Positions 44,801 through 53,673 of a DNA stretch of 64,000 nt are shown here, one piece after another. The notes under the pieces are model-generated. The model saw only the letters and a program-made list of their open reading frames with translations. It was not told where the DNA came from and did no database searches. Position numbers and translations under genes: made by a program. The first letter of the stretch is position 1, and each line of letters begins with the position of its first letter. This stretch comes from UBA4782 sp034430215 (GTDB lineage Bacteria > Chloroflexota > Anaerolineae > Anaerolineales > Anaerolineaceae), in assembly GCA_034430215.1 (NCBI GenBank), contig DAOUFE010000017.1:1-64000 (forward strand), in the 5' to 3' direction.

Positions 44801-46696
44801 ATGAAGAACGAATTTTTTCTGGCGTTCAACGAAGTAATCGAAGAAAAAGGGCTTCCCAAAGAGATCATTCTCCAGGCGCTGGAATCTGCCCTCGTGTCAG
44901 CCTATCGCCGAGAAGTAAATGCATCTGCTGGGCAAAATATTGAGGCAAAAATCGATGCCGAGTCCGGTAAAATGTCCATCTTTGCAGAAAAAGAAGTTGT
45001 GGAAGATGTACAGGACGACCGTACCGAGGTACAGCTTGAAGAAGCTCGCAAATATAACCCCACTGCCCAACTTGGTGATATGGTCATGGTTGACAGCACC
45101 CCACCCAATCTGGGACGTGTTGCTGCGCAAACAGCCCGGCAGGTTATCCAACAGCGCATCCGTGACGCTGAACGACAGGCACAGTTGAATTACTACCAGA
45201 AAGAAGTAGGCGAGATCATCAGTGGTGTTGTGCAAGCAGTTAACTCTCAAGGTCTTACCATTGGCTTAGAATTACGCGCAGAAGGCACCATGATGCGCAA
45301 AGATATGATCCCGGGCGAACGTTTTCACATTCATGACCGCACCCGTGCGTTAGTTGCCGAAGTGAAAGATAGCAATCGTGGACCGATGATCATTCTTTCT
45401 CGCACTCATCGTGATTTTCTTCGCCGTTTACTTGAAACTGAAGTTCCAGAAATCTACCACGGTGTGGTAGAAATTCGATCTATTGCCCGTGAACCAGGTG
45501 AACGAGCGAAAGTTGCCGTCTCTGCCACCCAGCAAGGGATTGACCCTGTAGGTGCCTGTGTAGGTATTCGTGGCGTACGCATTCAGGCAATTGTACGTGA
45601 ACTACATGATGAGAAGATCGATGTGATCGAATGGAATAACGACGCAGCAGTGTTCATTGCCAAAGCCATCAGCCCTGCCCGTGTTGTTGGGGTTTACCTT
45701 ACCGATCGTTCGGCTTCAAACAAAACAGCGACGGTAGTCGTACCAGAAGATCAGCTAAGCCTGGCAATCGGTCGGGATGGACAGAATGCCCGACTGGCAG
45801 CAAAATTGACTGGCTGGCGTATTGATATCAAAAGCCTTTCTGAAGCCGCTGCTGATGCATATGGCCGCTTACGCGATGACGAAAGCCTGGCTAAAATCGC
45901 CAATGCTGAAAAAGATTTCTTGCCTCAATTAGAAACCATGCTTGCCAAAAAGGCAGAAGGTCGTCCACTTACTCCTGAAGAATACGAACAGATGTCACGA
46001 TTTGTAGATCGTGTCGAAAGCCGTCGGGTAGCCATTCAAACTCCAGTTGAGCCTGCTGTGACTCCATTGGAAGTAGAAATCAAAAATAGCTTCCCGGAAC
46101 GTATCTTTACTCAGAATATCCTTGATAGCAACCTGCCCGAGCATGTTAATAACTTGCTGCAAGAAGCAGGTTACCAGACAGTTGGTGACCTGGCAGTACA
46201 ATTTAGATTGAATCCCGATCGCATTTATCGCATCAATGGTATTGGTCCAAAAGCTCTCTCCGAGATAAATGTGTTGATTGATACACTTGAAGCAGAGATG
46301 AAATCTGCAACACCAGCCGTCGAAGAAATCCCTGCTCCTGTAGAAGAAGTCAAACCTGAACCAGAAGCCGTTGAGCAAGTAGTAGAAGAAATTGCTCCAA
46401 TAGAACCAGAGATAATTGCACCGGAAGTAGAAGAAGCTCAGGCAGTAACAGAACCAGAGCCTGAACCAATGGAAGAATACGCATCATTGGATGAGATCTT
46501 TACTCTTAAACCGGAAATGCTTGAAATAACCGCTACCTCTGAAGAGGAAGAAGAGACTTCTGGCACCAATCAAAAGAGTGAATCCGGTAAAAAGAAAAAG
46601 AAGAAATTCAAAGAAGTTGAATACGATCCTGATCGTGATTTAACCTACGTACGCAAGAAACACAAAAAAGGCGACGAAGGAGATTGGGACTGGTAA
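44801..46696 (+). CDS. nusA: Transcription termination/antitermination factor NusA
   Basis: This binds RNA polymerase and nascent RNA and modulates pausing, termination and antitermination. Domains: N-terminal polymerase-binding domain (about 1-130), S1 domain (about 133-200), two KH domains (about 230-345; GACVGIRGVRIQAIVRELHDEKIDVIEW and LAIGRDGQNARLAAKLTGW), then a helix-hairpin-helix segment near 465-495 (RINGIGPKALSEI). The last 130 residues are an acidic Pro/Glu/Val tail ending in Lys-rich and aromatic residues (GDWDW), longer than usual. GGAG is upstream. First gene of the operon. Confidence 0.96.
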   Translation: MKNEFFLAFNEVIEEKGLPKEIILQALESALVSAYRREVNASAGQNIEAKIDAESGKMSIFAEKEVVEDVQDDRTEVQLEEARKYNPTAQLGDMVMVDSTPPNLGRVAAQTARQVIQQRIRDAERQAQLNYYQKEVGEIISGVVQAVNSQGLTIGLELRAEGTMMRKDMIPGERFHIHDRTRALVAEVKDSNRGPMIILSRTHRDFLRRLLETEVPEIYHGVVEIRSIAREPGERAKVAVSATQQGIDPVGACVGIRGVRIQAIVRELHDEKIDVIEWNNDAAVFIAKAISPARVVGVYLTDRSASNKTATVVVPEDQLSLAIGRDGQNARLAAKLTGWRIDIKSLSEAAADAYGRLRDDESLAKIANAEKDFLPQLETMLAKKAEGRPLTPEEYEQMSRFVDRVESRRVAIQTPVEPAVTPLEVEIKNSFPERIFTQNILDSNLPEHVNNLLQEAGYQTVGDLAVQFRLNPDRIYRINGIGPKALSEINVLIDTLEAEMKSATPAVEEIPAPVEEVKPEPEAVEQVVEEIAPIEPEIIAPEVEEAQAVTEPEPEPMEEYASLDEIFTLKPEMLEITATSEEEEETSGTNQKSESGKKKKKKFKEVEYDPDRDLTYVRKKHKKGDEGDWDW

Positions 46697-46725
46697 AGTA
46701 AAAAGAAAAAGCGGTAAAAAAGGAC

Positions 46726-47049
46726 GTGGTTAAGAAAACTAAAAAGCGAGTGAAACATATACCGCAGCGTACCTGTGTGGGTTGTCGTGAAATTCTGGCG
46801 AAAAGAACACTCATCCGGGTAGTTCGTACGCCTGAAGGTGTGATTGTAGACCTGGAAGGGAAAACCCCTGGTAGAGGTGCCTACCTACACGACAGACCTG
46901 CCTGCTGGCAAAAAGGTTTGAAAGGCTCTCTGGCTTCTGCATTACGGATTGAAATTACGCCTGAGAACCGCCTGCGGTTGGAAGAATTTGCAGCGACGTT
47001 AACTGAAGAACCTGCCACGCTTGAACAAGTTACTGGCGGATCCCAATGA
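46726..47049 (+). CDS. ylxR: YlxR-family RNA-binding protein (DUF448)
   Basis: This small protein normally lies between nusA and infB. RTCVGCREILAKRTLIRVVRTPEG, GKTPGRGAYLHDRPACW and a helical C-terminus are the family pattern; GRGAY(L) is the putative RNA-binding motif. Length (107) fits. Translation starts at GTG 46726 with AAGGA very close upstream; a later GTG (46750) is an alternative start. The N-terminus is Lys-rich. Confidence 0.9.
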   Translation: MVKKTKKRVKHIPQRTCVGCREILAKRTLIRVVRTPEGVIVDLEGKTPGRGAYLHDRPACWQKGLKGSLASALRIEITPENRLRLEEFAATLTEEPATLEQVTGGSQ

Positions 47050-47102
47050 AACGTCTCTGGATATGGAAAAGAACGAATGAACGAATAAATTTACCCGTTT
47101 AG

Positions 47103-47164
47103 CACTCACCGGGAATATAAGATTTTTCCCGAGTGAATTGTCAGAACGGAATTTACTCGGGAAA
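47103..47164 (+). promoter_or_regulatory. Alternative hairpins in the leader of infB
   Basis: Three related arms can pair in two exclusive ways. Arm A (CACTC...GGGAA, 47103-47115) pairs with arm B (TTCCCGAGTG, 47126-47135). Arm B extended (TTTCCCGAGTGAATT, 47125-47139) pairs with arm C (AATTTACTCGGGAAA, 47150-47164) over 15 bp with one G-U pair and a 10-base loop. The B:C stem ends only 6 bases before GAGGAGG of infB. No T-run follows, so a translation-level or RNA-processing role is more likely than attenuation. Confidence 0.6.
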
Positions 47165-47183
47165 TCTTTAGAGGAGGTACACG

Positions 47184-48968
47184 ATGAGTGATAATGGGAA
47201 AAAGACGATCATCTTCCCTCATAATCTGACCGTAAGAGAATTAGCTCAACAACTGGAAACAAGTCCGATCCAGATCATAAAAATTTTAATGACCAATGGT
47301 GTGATGGCGAATATCAATCAGCAAGTTGATTTTGATACTGCAGCCATTGTTGCCAGTGAGTTGGGTTTTGAAGCTTCATTGGAAGTACCTGTAGAAGAAG
47401 AATTAAAAGAAGTCGGAGAAGTTCCGCGTTGGCGTCAATTAATCGCCAATGAAGATACTTCCAAACTGGTTACACGCCCTCCAGTAGTTACTATTCTTGG
47501 GCATGTTGATCATGGAAAAACCACCCTGCTCGATGCGATCCGGCATACCGAAGTTGCAGCCGGTGAAGCAGGTGGAATCACCCAGCATATTGGTGCTTAT
47601 CAGGTAGAACACAAAGGGAAAATCATCACATTTTTGGATACACCAGGTCATGCAGCCTTCACTGCTATGCGCGCACGGGGTGCCCAGGGTGCCGATATTG
47701 TTATTTTGGTGGTAGCAGCAGATGATGGCATTATGCCACAAACCCGCGAAGCAATTTCGCATGCCCGTGCAGCTCGTGTTCCGATCATTGTGGCGTTGAA
47801 TAAAATTGACAAACCCTCTGCCAATCCAGACTTTGTAAAAAAACAACTGGCTGATAATGATCTGATCCCCGATGAGTGGGGTGGCAATACCATGGTTGTT
47901 CCGGTATCCGCCAAACAACGTATCGGTCTGGAAGACTTGCTAGAGGCAATTCTTCTGGTAACCGAAAGCACAGAGATCAAGGCAAACCCCAAAGGAAAAA
48001 CCATTGGCACTGTAATCGAAGCCCGCATCGAAAAAGCCAAAGGTGTCATGGCAACTTTGCTAGTGCAAAACGGTACACTGGCAATGGGTGATGTAATCGT
48101 TGCTGGAAAAGGTTGGGGACACATCCGTGCTATGTTTGATTACAAAGGGCGAAAACTACAAAAAGCAGGTCCATCCACCCCTGTGCAGATCATGGGGCTA
48201 AGTGATGTTCCGGATGCCGGTGACCTGTTTCAAGTATATGCTTCAGAAAAAGAAGCCAGAGCAATTATTGAGGAACAGAAAGAACAATCTCGGCAAGTAG
48301 CTGCTGCAGCACCGAAAGCCACTCTGGAAGAATTATTCCAGAAGTACGAAGCAGGTGAAGTTCAGGAATTACGTCTTGTATTGAAAGCAGATGTTCAGGG
48401 TTCATTGGAACCCATTATTCAAACTCTGAAAGATATTAAGGAAACTCGCATCAACATCAACATCCTTCATGCTGAAGCAGGAAATATCACCGATAGCGAT
48501 GTTATGCTGGCAGTAGCTTCTAAAGCAATTGTGATCGGTTTCAATGTTCAGGCTGATCCCGCAGCACGACGTCTGGCAGAGTCTGAAGGTGTATCCATAC
48601 GTCTGTATGATATTATTTATCGCCTGACAGAAGATATCGAAAAAGCATTGAAAGGTATGCTCGCCCCAATCAGTAAAGAAGTAGTGATCGGAAAAGCAGA
48701 AGTTCTTGCAGTTTTCCATATAAGCAAAATCGGCAATATTGCTGGATGCAAAGTCACCCAGGGTGAAATTCGCCGCAATGCACGGGTACGTTTGATCCGC
48801 GGTGCAGATGTGATTTATGAAGGTGAACTATCCTCTCTAAAACACGAAAAGGATGATGTTCGAGAAGTACGTCTGGGCTTTGAATGCGGTATGGCATTGA
48901 AGGGAACAAACGATATTAAAGAAGGCGATATCATTGAGTGCTTTATCATGGAGCAATCCAACGAATAA
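47184..48968 (+). CDS. infB: Translation initiation factor IF-2
   Basis: This GTPase brings initiator tRNA to the 30S subunit and promotes subunit joining. A short N-terminal domain (LTVRELAQQLETSPIQIIKILM) is followed by the G domain (GHVDHGKTTLLDAIR near 109-123, DTPGHAAF, NKIDKP), the beta-barrel domain II, domain III and the tRNA-binding C2 domain (RLGFECGMALKG). It has 594 residues; many bacterial IF-2 proteins are longer because of an extended, charged N-terminus that is absent here. The ribosome-binding site GAGGAGG is strong. Confidence 0.97.
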   Translation: MSDNGKKTIIFPHNLTVRELAQQLETSPIQIIKILMTNGVMANINQQVDFDTAAIVASELGFEASLEVPVEEELKEVGEVPRWRQLIANEDTSKLVTRPPVVTILGHVDHGKTTLLDAIRHTEVAAGEAGGITQHIGAYQVEHKGKIITFLDTPGHAAFTAMRARGAQGADIVILVVAADDGIMPQTREAISHARAARVPIIVALNKIDKPSANPDFVKKQLADNDLIPDEWGGNTMVVPVSAKQRIGLEDLLEAILLVTESTEIKANPKGKTIGTVIEARIEKAKGVMATLLVQNGTLAMGDVIVAGKGWGHIRAMFDYKGRKLQKAGPSTPVQIMGLSDVPDAGDLFQVYASEKEARAIIEEQKEQSRQVAAAAPKATLEELFQKYEAGEVQELRLVLKADVQGSLEPIIQTLKDIKETRININILHAEAGNITDSDVMLAVASKAIVIGFNVQADPAARRLAESEGVSIRLYDIIYRLTEDIEKALKGMLAPISKEVVIGKAEVLAVFHISKIGNIAGCKVTQGEIRRNARVRLIRGADVIYEGELSSLKHEKDDVREVRLGFECGMALKGTNDIKEGDIIECFIMEQSNE

Positions 48969-48999
48969 ATAGAAGTACGTTGGAGAAGGAGAAGTACCC

Positions 49000-49365
49000 A
49001 TGCCCTCAAAAATGCGGTTACAAAGGATCGAAGGTAGGATCCGTGAAATTTTATCGGAAATGCTCATTCGCGAGATAAATGATCCTCGACTGGGTGGTGT
49101 GTTTATAAACGATGTTCATGTAGATCGTGAACTGGCTTTTGCAGATATTTATGTCTCAGCGATTGAAGGTCAACAAAGGTCATCTGAAATATTGGAAGGT
49201 CTTGAGAGTGCCAGTGGATTCATGCGAAGTGCGTTAGCTGCGCAAATCCCGTTGCGTACATTTCCTCGATTGCGTTTTCGCTGGGATTATACTCCCGAGC
49301 GGGCAGATAAAATTGAACGCCTGCTAATTGAGATAAAAAATGAAAATAAATCCACTGAAGAATAG
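49000..49365 (+). CDS. rbfA: 30S ribosome-binding factor A
   Basis: This is a KH-like assembly factor for the 30S subunit that acts on the 16S 5' helix. MRLQRIEGRIREILSEMLIREINDPRLGG, VHVDRELAFADIYVS and IPLRTFPRLRFRWD are the family blocks. Length (121) fits. GGAGAAGG precedes the ATG. It lies between infB and nrnA with short spacers, as in many bacteria. Confidence 0.95.
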   Translation: MPSKMRLQRIEGRIREILSEMLIREINDPRLGGVFINDVHVDRELAFADIYVSAIEGQQRSSEILEGLESASGFMRSALAAQIPLRTFPRLRFRWDYTPERADKIERLLIEIKNENKSTEE

Positions 49366-49367
49366 AT

Positions 49368-50369
49368 ATGGATCGAAATACCTCTGAGACAATTCGTCAG
49401 CTATTTCAAGAATCTAATCGGATCGTGATCACTTCACACATCCGCCCTGATGGCGATGCAATTGGTGCGGTACTTGGTCTTGGCACTGCTCTGGTAGACG
49501 CTGGAAAGCAGGTTCAAATAGTGATGGCAGATGGAATTCCAGCAGTATTTCGCTATTTGCCTAACAGCAATATGGTGACAAAGAAGATCCAGGGAGATTA
49601 TGACATTGCAATAGTATTGGATTGTTCAGACTTACAGCGTACGGGTGATGTGCTGGGTGAAAAGGTTCCAAACCTTGCGATCGATCATCATGTCACCAAC
49701 CTGAATTTTGCTCAGATCAATTGGGTACAACCAGAAGCTGCAGCCACATGTGAAATACTCACCCTCATGTTGCCAGATTGGGGTTTACAGATCAATCAGC
49801 AGACTGCCACAGCTTTTCTGGCTGGTATAGTGACGGATACAATCGGCTTTCGCACTTCCAACACCCGACCTGAAACCCTGCGATGTGCTGCTAGCTTAAT
49901 GGAATTGGGAGCCCCCCTTTCAGAAGTATATTATCACACACTGCTCAGACAATCGTACCAGGCAGCAGGATTATGGGGAAAAGGGTTGGCACGATTACAA
50001 AGACAGGATCGACTTGTGTATACCTGCTTGACACTGGAAGATAAACGTGAGATTGGATACAATGGCAACGATGACGCAGATCTGATCAACTTATTGAGCA
50101 CGATTGACGATGTTGACATTGCGATGATCTTTGTAGAACAGAGCAAGGATTTGACCAAAGTAAGCTGGAGGGCACAACCTGGTATCGATGTAGCACAAAT
50201 TGCGGTACAATTTGGTGGAGGTGGTCATCTGGCTGCTGCTGGTGCACAAATTTCTGGTACGATAGAAGAGGTAATTCAAAAAGTACTTCAGAAAACCGCC
50301 CAAATTTCCGCTGAGGGATTGATTTCAAATAATGGTACATCCGCCTCAAACGGGGAGACTATAAAATGA
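49368..50369 (+). CDS. nrnA: Bifunctional oligoribonuclease / pAp phosphatase NrnA
   Basis: This DHH-family phosphoesterase degrades nanoRNAs and 3'-phosphoadenosine 5'-phosphate. ITSHIRPDGDAIGAVLGLG near 20-38 and VLDCSDLQRTG and LAIDHHVTN near 103-111 supply the metal ligands (the DHH of the name is IDHH). The C-terminal DHHA1 domain ends in QFGGGGHLAAAGAQI, the substrate-binding signature. Length (333) fits. The gene begins 2 bases after rbfA and overlaps truB by ATGA. Confidence 0.94.
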   Translation: MDRNTSETIRQLFQESNRIVITSHIRPDGDAIGAVLGLGTALVDAGKQVQIVMADGIPAVFRYLPNSNMVTKKIQGDYDIAIVLDCSDLQRTGDVLGEKVPNLAIDHHVTNLNFAQINWVQPEAAATCEILTLMLPDWGLQINQQTATAFLAGIVTDTIGFRTSNTRPETLRCAASLMELGAPLSEVYYHTLLRQSYQAAGLWGKGLARLQRQDRLVYTCLTLEDKREIGYNGNDDADLINLLSTIDDVDIAMIFVEQSKDLTKVSWRAQPGIDVAQIAVQFGGGGHLAAAGAQISGTIEEVIQKVLQKTAQISAEGLISNNGTSASNGETIK

Positions 50370-51277
50370 GTGATACGAAAACAGATATTAATAATGCAAT
50401 TTCAGGTGTTCTGGTTGTTGATAAACCTGTCGGTTTAACCTCACATGACGTTGTTCAAGTTGTTCGAAATGGTACAAATATTCGAAGAGCGGGACATACT
50501 GGAACACTTGACCCAAGAGCTTCCGGAGTTTTGGTAATCCTTTTAGGTCCAGCAGTTCGGCTTAGTGAATATGTTTCTGCATCGGATAAACGATACCAGG
50601 CTGTCATTCGTTTGGGTACTCGCACCGATACCTATGATTCTGAAGGAACCATTCTTCGCACATCTCCAGTTGATATTACCGAAGAGCAATTTAAAACCTC
50701 ATTGGCAAAATTTATTGGAGAGATCGAACAAGTACCACCACCCTATTCTGCGATCAAAGTTCAAGGTCGCCATGCGTATGATATGGCACGGAATGGTGAA
50801 GATGTAGAACTTGCTCCACGCAAGATCAAAGTTTACAACCTCGATTTATTAGAGTGGGCTCCACCAGAAGTTGTGATTGATGTTTACTGCTCATCGGGGA
50901 CGTATGTACGTTCATTGGCACATGATGTAGGAGAAGACCTTGGTTGTGGTGCACACCTCATTGGTCTCCGACGAACAAAAAGTGGACGTTTTTCTTTACG
51001 TGATGCGGTGCCTTTGAATAAATTGCGAGAAGCTTTTGAACAAGGTACCTGGTACCAATACCTCATTCCCGCGGCAGAAGCGCTTACTGAATGGCCGGCA
51101 GTAGAATTGACCCAGGAACAGATGGAAACCATCAGGCATGGCAATCGCGTTCCAGCCGATCCTTCTATTGGAAATCTGGCGCGTGGAGTCAGTGAACAAG
51201 GTGAATTGGTCGCGCTAATGGAATTGGATGTTGAGACAAGCGAATGGAAGCCTAAAAAGGTTTTTTTCATCCAATAG
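50366..51277 (+). CDS. truB: tRNA pseudouridine-55 synthase
   Basis: This makes pseudouridine 55 in the T loop of tRNAs. GVLVVDKPVGLTSHDVV, RRAGHTGTLDPRASGVLVILLG (catalytic Asp in TLDP), YQAVIRLGTRTDTYDSEG, PPPYSAIKVQGRHAYDMARNG and SSGTYVRSLAHDVGEDLGCGAHL are all present. Length (303) fits; a shortened C-terminal PUA-like region is present. ATGA overlap with nrnA. Confidence 0.96.
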   Translation: MSDTKTDINNAISGVLVVDKPVGLTSHDVVQVVRNGTNIRRAGHTGTLDPRASGVLVILLGPAVRLSEYVSASDKRYQAVIRLGTRTDTYDSEGTILRTSPVDITEEQFKTSLAKFIGEIEQVPPPYSAIKVQGRHAYDMARNGEDVELAPRKIKVYNLDLLEWAPPEVVIDVYCSSGTYVRSLAHDVGEDLGCGAHLIGLRRTKSGRFSLRDAVPLNKLREAFEQGTWYQYLIPAAEALTEWPAVELTQEQMETIRHGNRVPADPSIGNLARGVSEQGELVALMELDVETSEWKPKKVFFIQ

Positions 51278-51322
51278 ATTAATCCATCATCATTTCTGCA
51301 TTTCCCAGAAACAGATACTTTC

Positions 51323-52153
51323 ATGCAGCATATCCGCACCCTGGACATTCGATTGCATAATACCCCAACCTGGCTCACTATTGGCGCTTACGATGGCATC
51401 CACCTGGGGCATCAGGCTCTGATCCATGAATTAGTCTCCCAGGCTCATAAATCTCATGAACAAGCAGTAGTTGTCAGCCTGTTTCCCCACCCTGCATTGA
51501 TCCTGGGGAGGACTCATCCGCCCTTCTATCTGACCAGTCCGGATGATCGTGCTCAATTTCTGGAAAAAATGGGCGTCGATGTGTTATTCACCTATCCTTT
51601 TACCAGAGATGTATCCAACCTGAGTCCTCAACAATTTCTTCAAACGCTGGCAGATAGAATGACCATTCATCAATTATGGGTGGGTGATGATTTTGCCCTT
51701 GGAAAAAATCGTCAGGGTTCATTGGAAGTACTAGGCAGGTTGGGGAAAATATTTGGCTATACGCTACATGTCTTTGAGCAGGTACAGGTTGGTGATACAT
51801 TTGTATCCTCTTCCTTTATTCGTGAACGGCTTGGAGCAGGCGATCTACAAATGGTGAAAAAGATGCTGGGCAGAAATTATTCTGTGCGTGGAATTCTTTC
51901 TTCACCTACAGAAAGAACAGCCCAGGCTGCACATTCTTTTTTCCTGGAAACATGGGAAGAGCAGCTCTTGCCCCCTGCAGGCTCATACGCCTGTGCTCTA
52001 TGGCTTGGAGGGATTGAATTTTCATGCGTGGCAACTTTAACCTCTCGTGAGAATCGCACGGAGCCGTTGATTGAATTAAAAATGTTGAATTTTGATTGCC
52101 CTCCTTCTTCTGAGCCAGCCAATTTAGAATTTTTACAAACTACTTCATCATAA
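51323..52153 (+). CDS. ribF: RibF-like FAD synthetase with a degenerate riboflavin-kinase domain
   Basis: The N-terminal part (about 1-165) is a nucleotidyltransferase domain of bacterial RibF: TIGAYDGIHLGHQALI, VSLFPHP, DVLFTYPFTRDVSNLSPQQFL, WVGDDFALGKNRQG. The link MVKKMLGRNYSVRG leads into the riboflavin-kinase barrel, but the essential GxPTAN-type motif expected about ten residues later is missing (here SSPTERTAQAAHS), as is the PTF segment and most of the C-terminal helix. Total length is 276 against about 310 for a full RibF. FAD synthesis from FMN is likely; riboflavin phosphorylation is doubtful. No ribosome-binding site is seen. Confidence 0.85.
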   Translation: MQHIRTLDIRLHNTPTWLTIGAYDGIHLGHQALIHELVSQAHKSHEQAVVVSLFPHPALILGRTHPPFYLTSPDDRAQFLEKMGVDVLFTYPFTRDVSNLSPQQFLQTLADRMTIHQLWVGDDFALGKNRQGSLEVLGRLGKIFGYTLHVFEQVQVGDTFVSSSFIRERLGAGDLQMVKKMLGRNYSVRGILSSPTERTAQAAHSFFLETWEEQLLPPAGSYACALWLGGIEFSCVATLTSRENRTEPLIELKMLNFDCPPSSEPANLEFLQTTSS

Positions 52154-52181
52154 GATCTTCATTTTTACCAGGGAGAAAACC

Positions 52182-53594
52182 ATGTCACGCACTCGTCAGA
52201 TCTATACACTCAATCCAAAAGACCTGGCGCCTGAGACCATAGCAGTTACTTTCGCAAAGACATCCCGCTCACCTCAATCCTTCAAAGAAATTGCTGAGGG
52301 GCTCACAGAAGCGAAAAGCAGTGAATTCCATGAAAAATGGGTGGTTGGTTATGGTCATGCATCAGTCGCAGAGCATGCAGTGCTGCATATCGCATTTGAA
52401 AATGTCTCCCGTCTGGCTGTCGAAACAATCGAAAGCTGCCGATTGGCATCTTTTACTGAAAAATCCACCCGCTACCAGAAATGGGGAGCGCAGGATTTTT
52501 ACATTCCTATTGAACTTGCTCATTCACCCTATGAAGAAAAATATGTTGCTACCTGCAGGCAGTTGTTTGACACATATCTAAATTGCCTTGAAAAAGTTGA
52601 AAGCTGGCTGTTGATAAATGCACCTGTTAAGGATTGCGAAGATTCTGTTACCCGCAAACGACGCCTTCATACCGAAGCAATCGATGCTTGCCGTTTTTTA
52701 CTACCAGCCTCTTCGCTGGCAAATGTTGGAATGACAGTCAACGCACGTGAACTCGAGCATGCAATTGTAAAGATGCTCAGCCACCCATTATCAGAAGTAC
52801 GCCAGATTGGTGAAGAGATGAAGCAGGTAGCACAGGCTGAAGTACCTACTTTGGTAAAGTATGCCTCACCCAGCAGCTATCTGCAACACCTTCCAGAAAT
52901 CATTCCCTCATTTGCTTCGAATATTGGCAGAAAAGACTGGTGCATTCTACAGGATGTTGATCCGCAGGCAGAGATCAGGCTTTCTGCAGCAGCCCTGTTC
53001 CGATACCATAATCAGGATTATGAAACAGCATTGGCTCAGGCAAGTGCGATGGATGTGATCAACCGGGCAGACCTGATCACCCAGTTATTGGCAGAAATTG
53101 AATCTTACGAGCTCCCGTTGCGTGAAGCTGAACACATAACCTTTACCTTTGAATTAGTAATGGATCAGGGTGCTTATTATGAATTCAAACGCCATCGTAT
53201 GATGACCCTCAGTCCACAATCCCTGGGTGCTTCCTTGGGATATTGCATTCCTCTTCTGATCCATTCAGCAGGTATGCTGGAGGAGTATTGTAAAGCTATG
53301 GATACTGCCGGGATTACCTGGCAGGAAATTTCAAACTTCAATCCTGAAGTAGCAGCTTATGGGATACCCAATGGATATAACCGCAGAGCGCTTGTTACCA
53401 TTAATTTACGCAGCTTGATCCATTTGGTTCGACTTCGAACACGCCCATCCGCTCATTTTTCAATTAGAAGGATAGCCCATCGTATGGCTGAATGTGTCAG
53501 CTCAGTGCTGCCAGGTATCGGGCAGACTCTGCATGTTAATGAGGATGAAACCTGGCAAAGTATTCAAGATGAGCATTTTTTGAAGGTAGAGTAG
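52182..53594 (+). CDS. Duplicated ThyX-like protein
   Basis: The protein consists of two consecutive ThyX-like (flavin-dependent thymidylate synthase) halves. In the first, GYGHASVAEHAVLHIAFENVSR and CRLASFTEKSTRYQ fit the later part of the ThyX motif RHRxxSxNExSxRY. In the second, FELVMDQGAYYEFKRHRMMTLSPQSLG keeps RHR but not the NExSxRY part. Later in the second half, INLRSLIHLVRLRT resembles the ThyX C-terminal NARSL..F...R block. Canonical ThyX is about 220-250 residues; this has 470. Whether it makes dTMP, and whether the two halves form one composite active site, is not settled. GGGAG precedes the ATG. It is last in the nusA operon. Confidence 0.8.
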   Translation: MSRTRQIYTLNPKDLAPETIAVTFAKTSRSPQSFKEIAEGLTEAKSSEFHEKWVVGYGHASVAEHAVLHIAFENVSRLAVETIESCRLASFTEKSTRYQKWGAQDFYIPIELAHSPYEEKYVATCRQLFDTYLNCLEKVESWLLINAPVKDCEDSVTRKRRLHTEAIDACRFLLPASSLANVGMTVNARELEHAIVKMLSHPLSEVRQIGEEMKQVAQAEVPTLVKYASPSSYLQHLPEIIPSFASNIGRKDWCILQDVDPQAEIRLSAAALFRYHNQDYETALAQASAMDVINRADLITQLLAEIESYELPLREAEHITFTFELVMDQGAYYEFKRHRMMTLSPQSLGASLGYCIPLLIHSAGMLEEYCKAMDTAGITWQEISNFNPEVAAYGIPNGYNRRALVTINLRSLIHLVRLRTRPSAHFSIRRIAHRMAECVSSVLPGIGQTLHVNEDETWQSIQDEHFLKVE

Positions 53595-53657
53595 CTTCTT
53601 CTTTCCCATAATTCTTATCGGTAAGTAACAGCAATGGCTTTTTCATTCTAAACTCGC

Positions 53658-53663
53658 TATACT
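53658..53663 (+). promoter_or_regulatory. -10 box 10 bases before a start codon
   Basis: TATACT ends 10 bases before the ATG of the methyltransferase-like gene. No strong -35 at 17 bases. Same geometry as thpR. Confidence 0.5.
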
Positions 53664-53673
53664 GATAGGCAGA

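Noticed and set aside
47439..48124. Two long minus-strand frames
   Set aside because: Both are shadows of the infB G domain.
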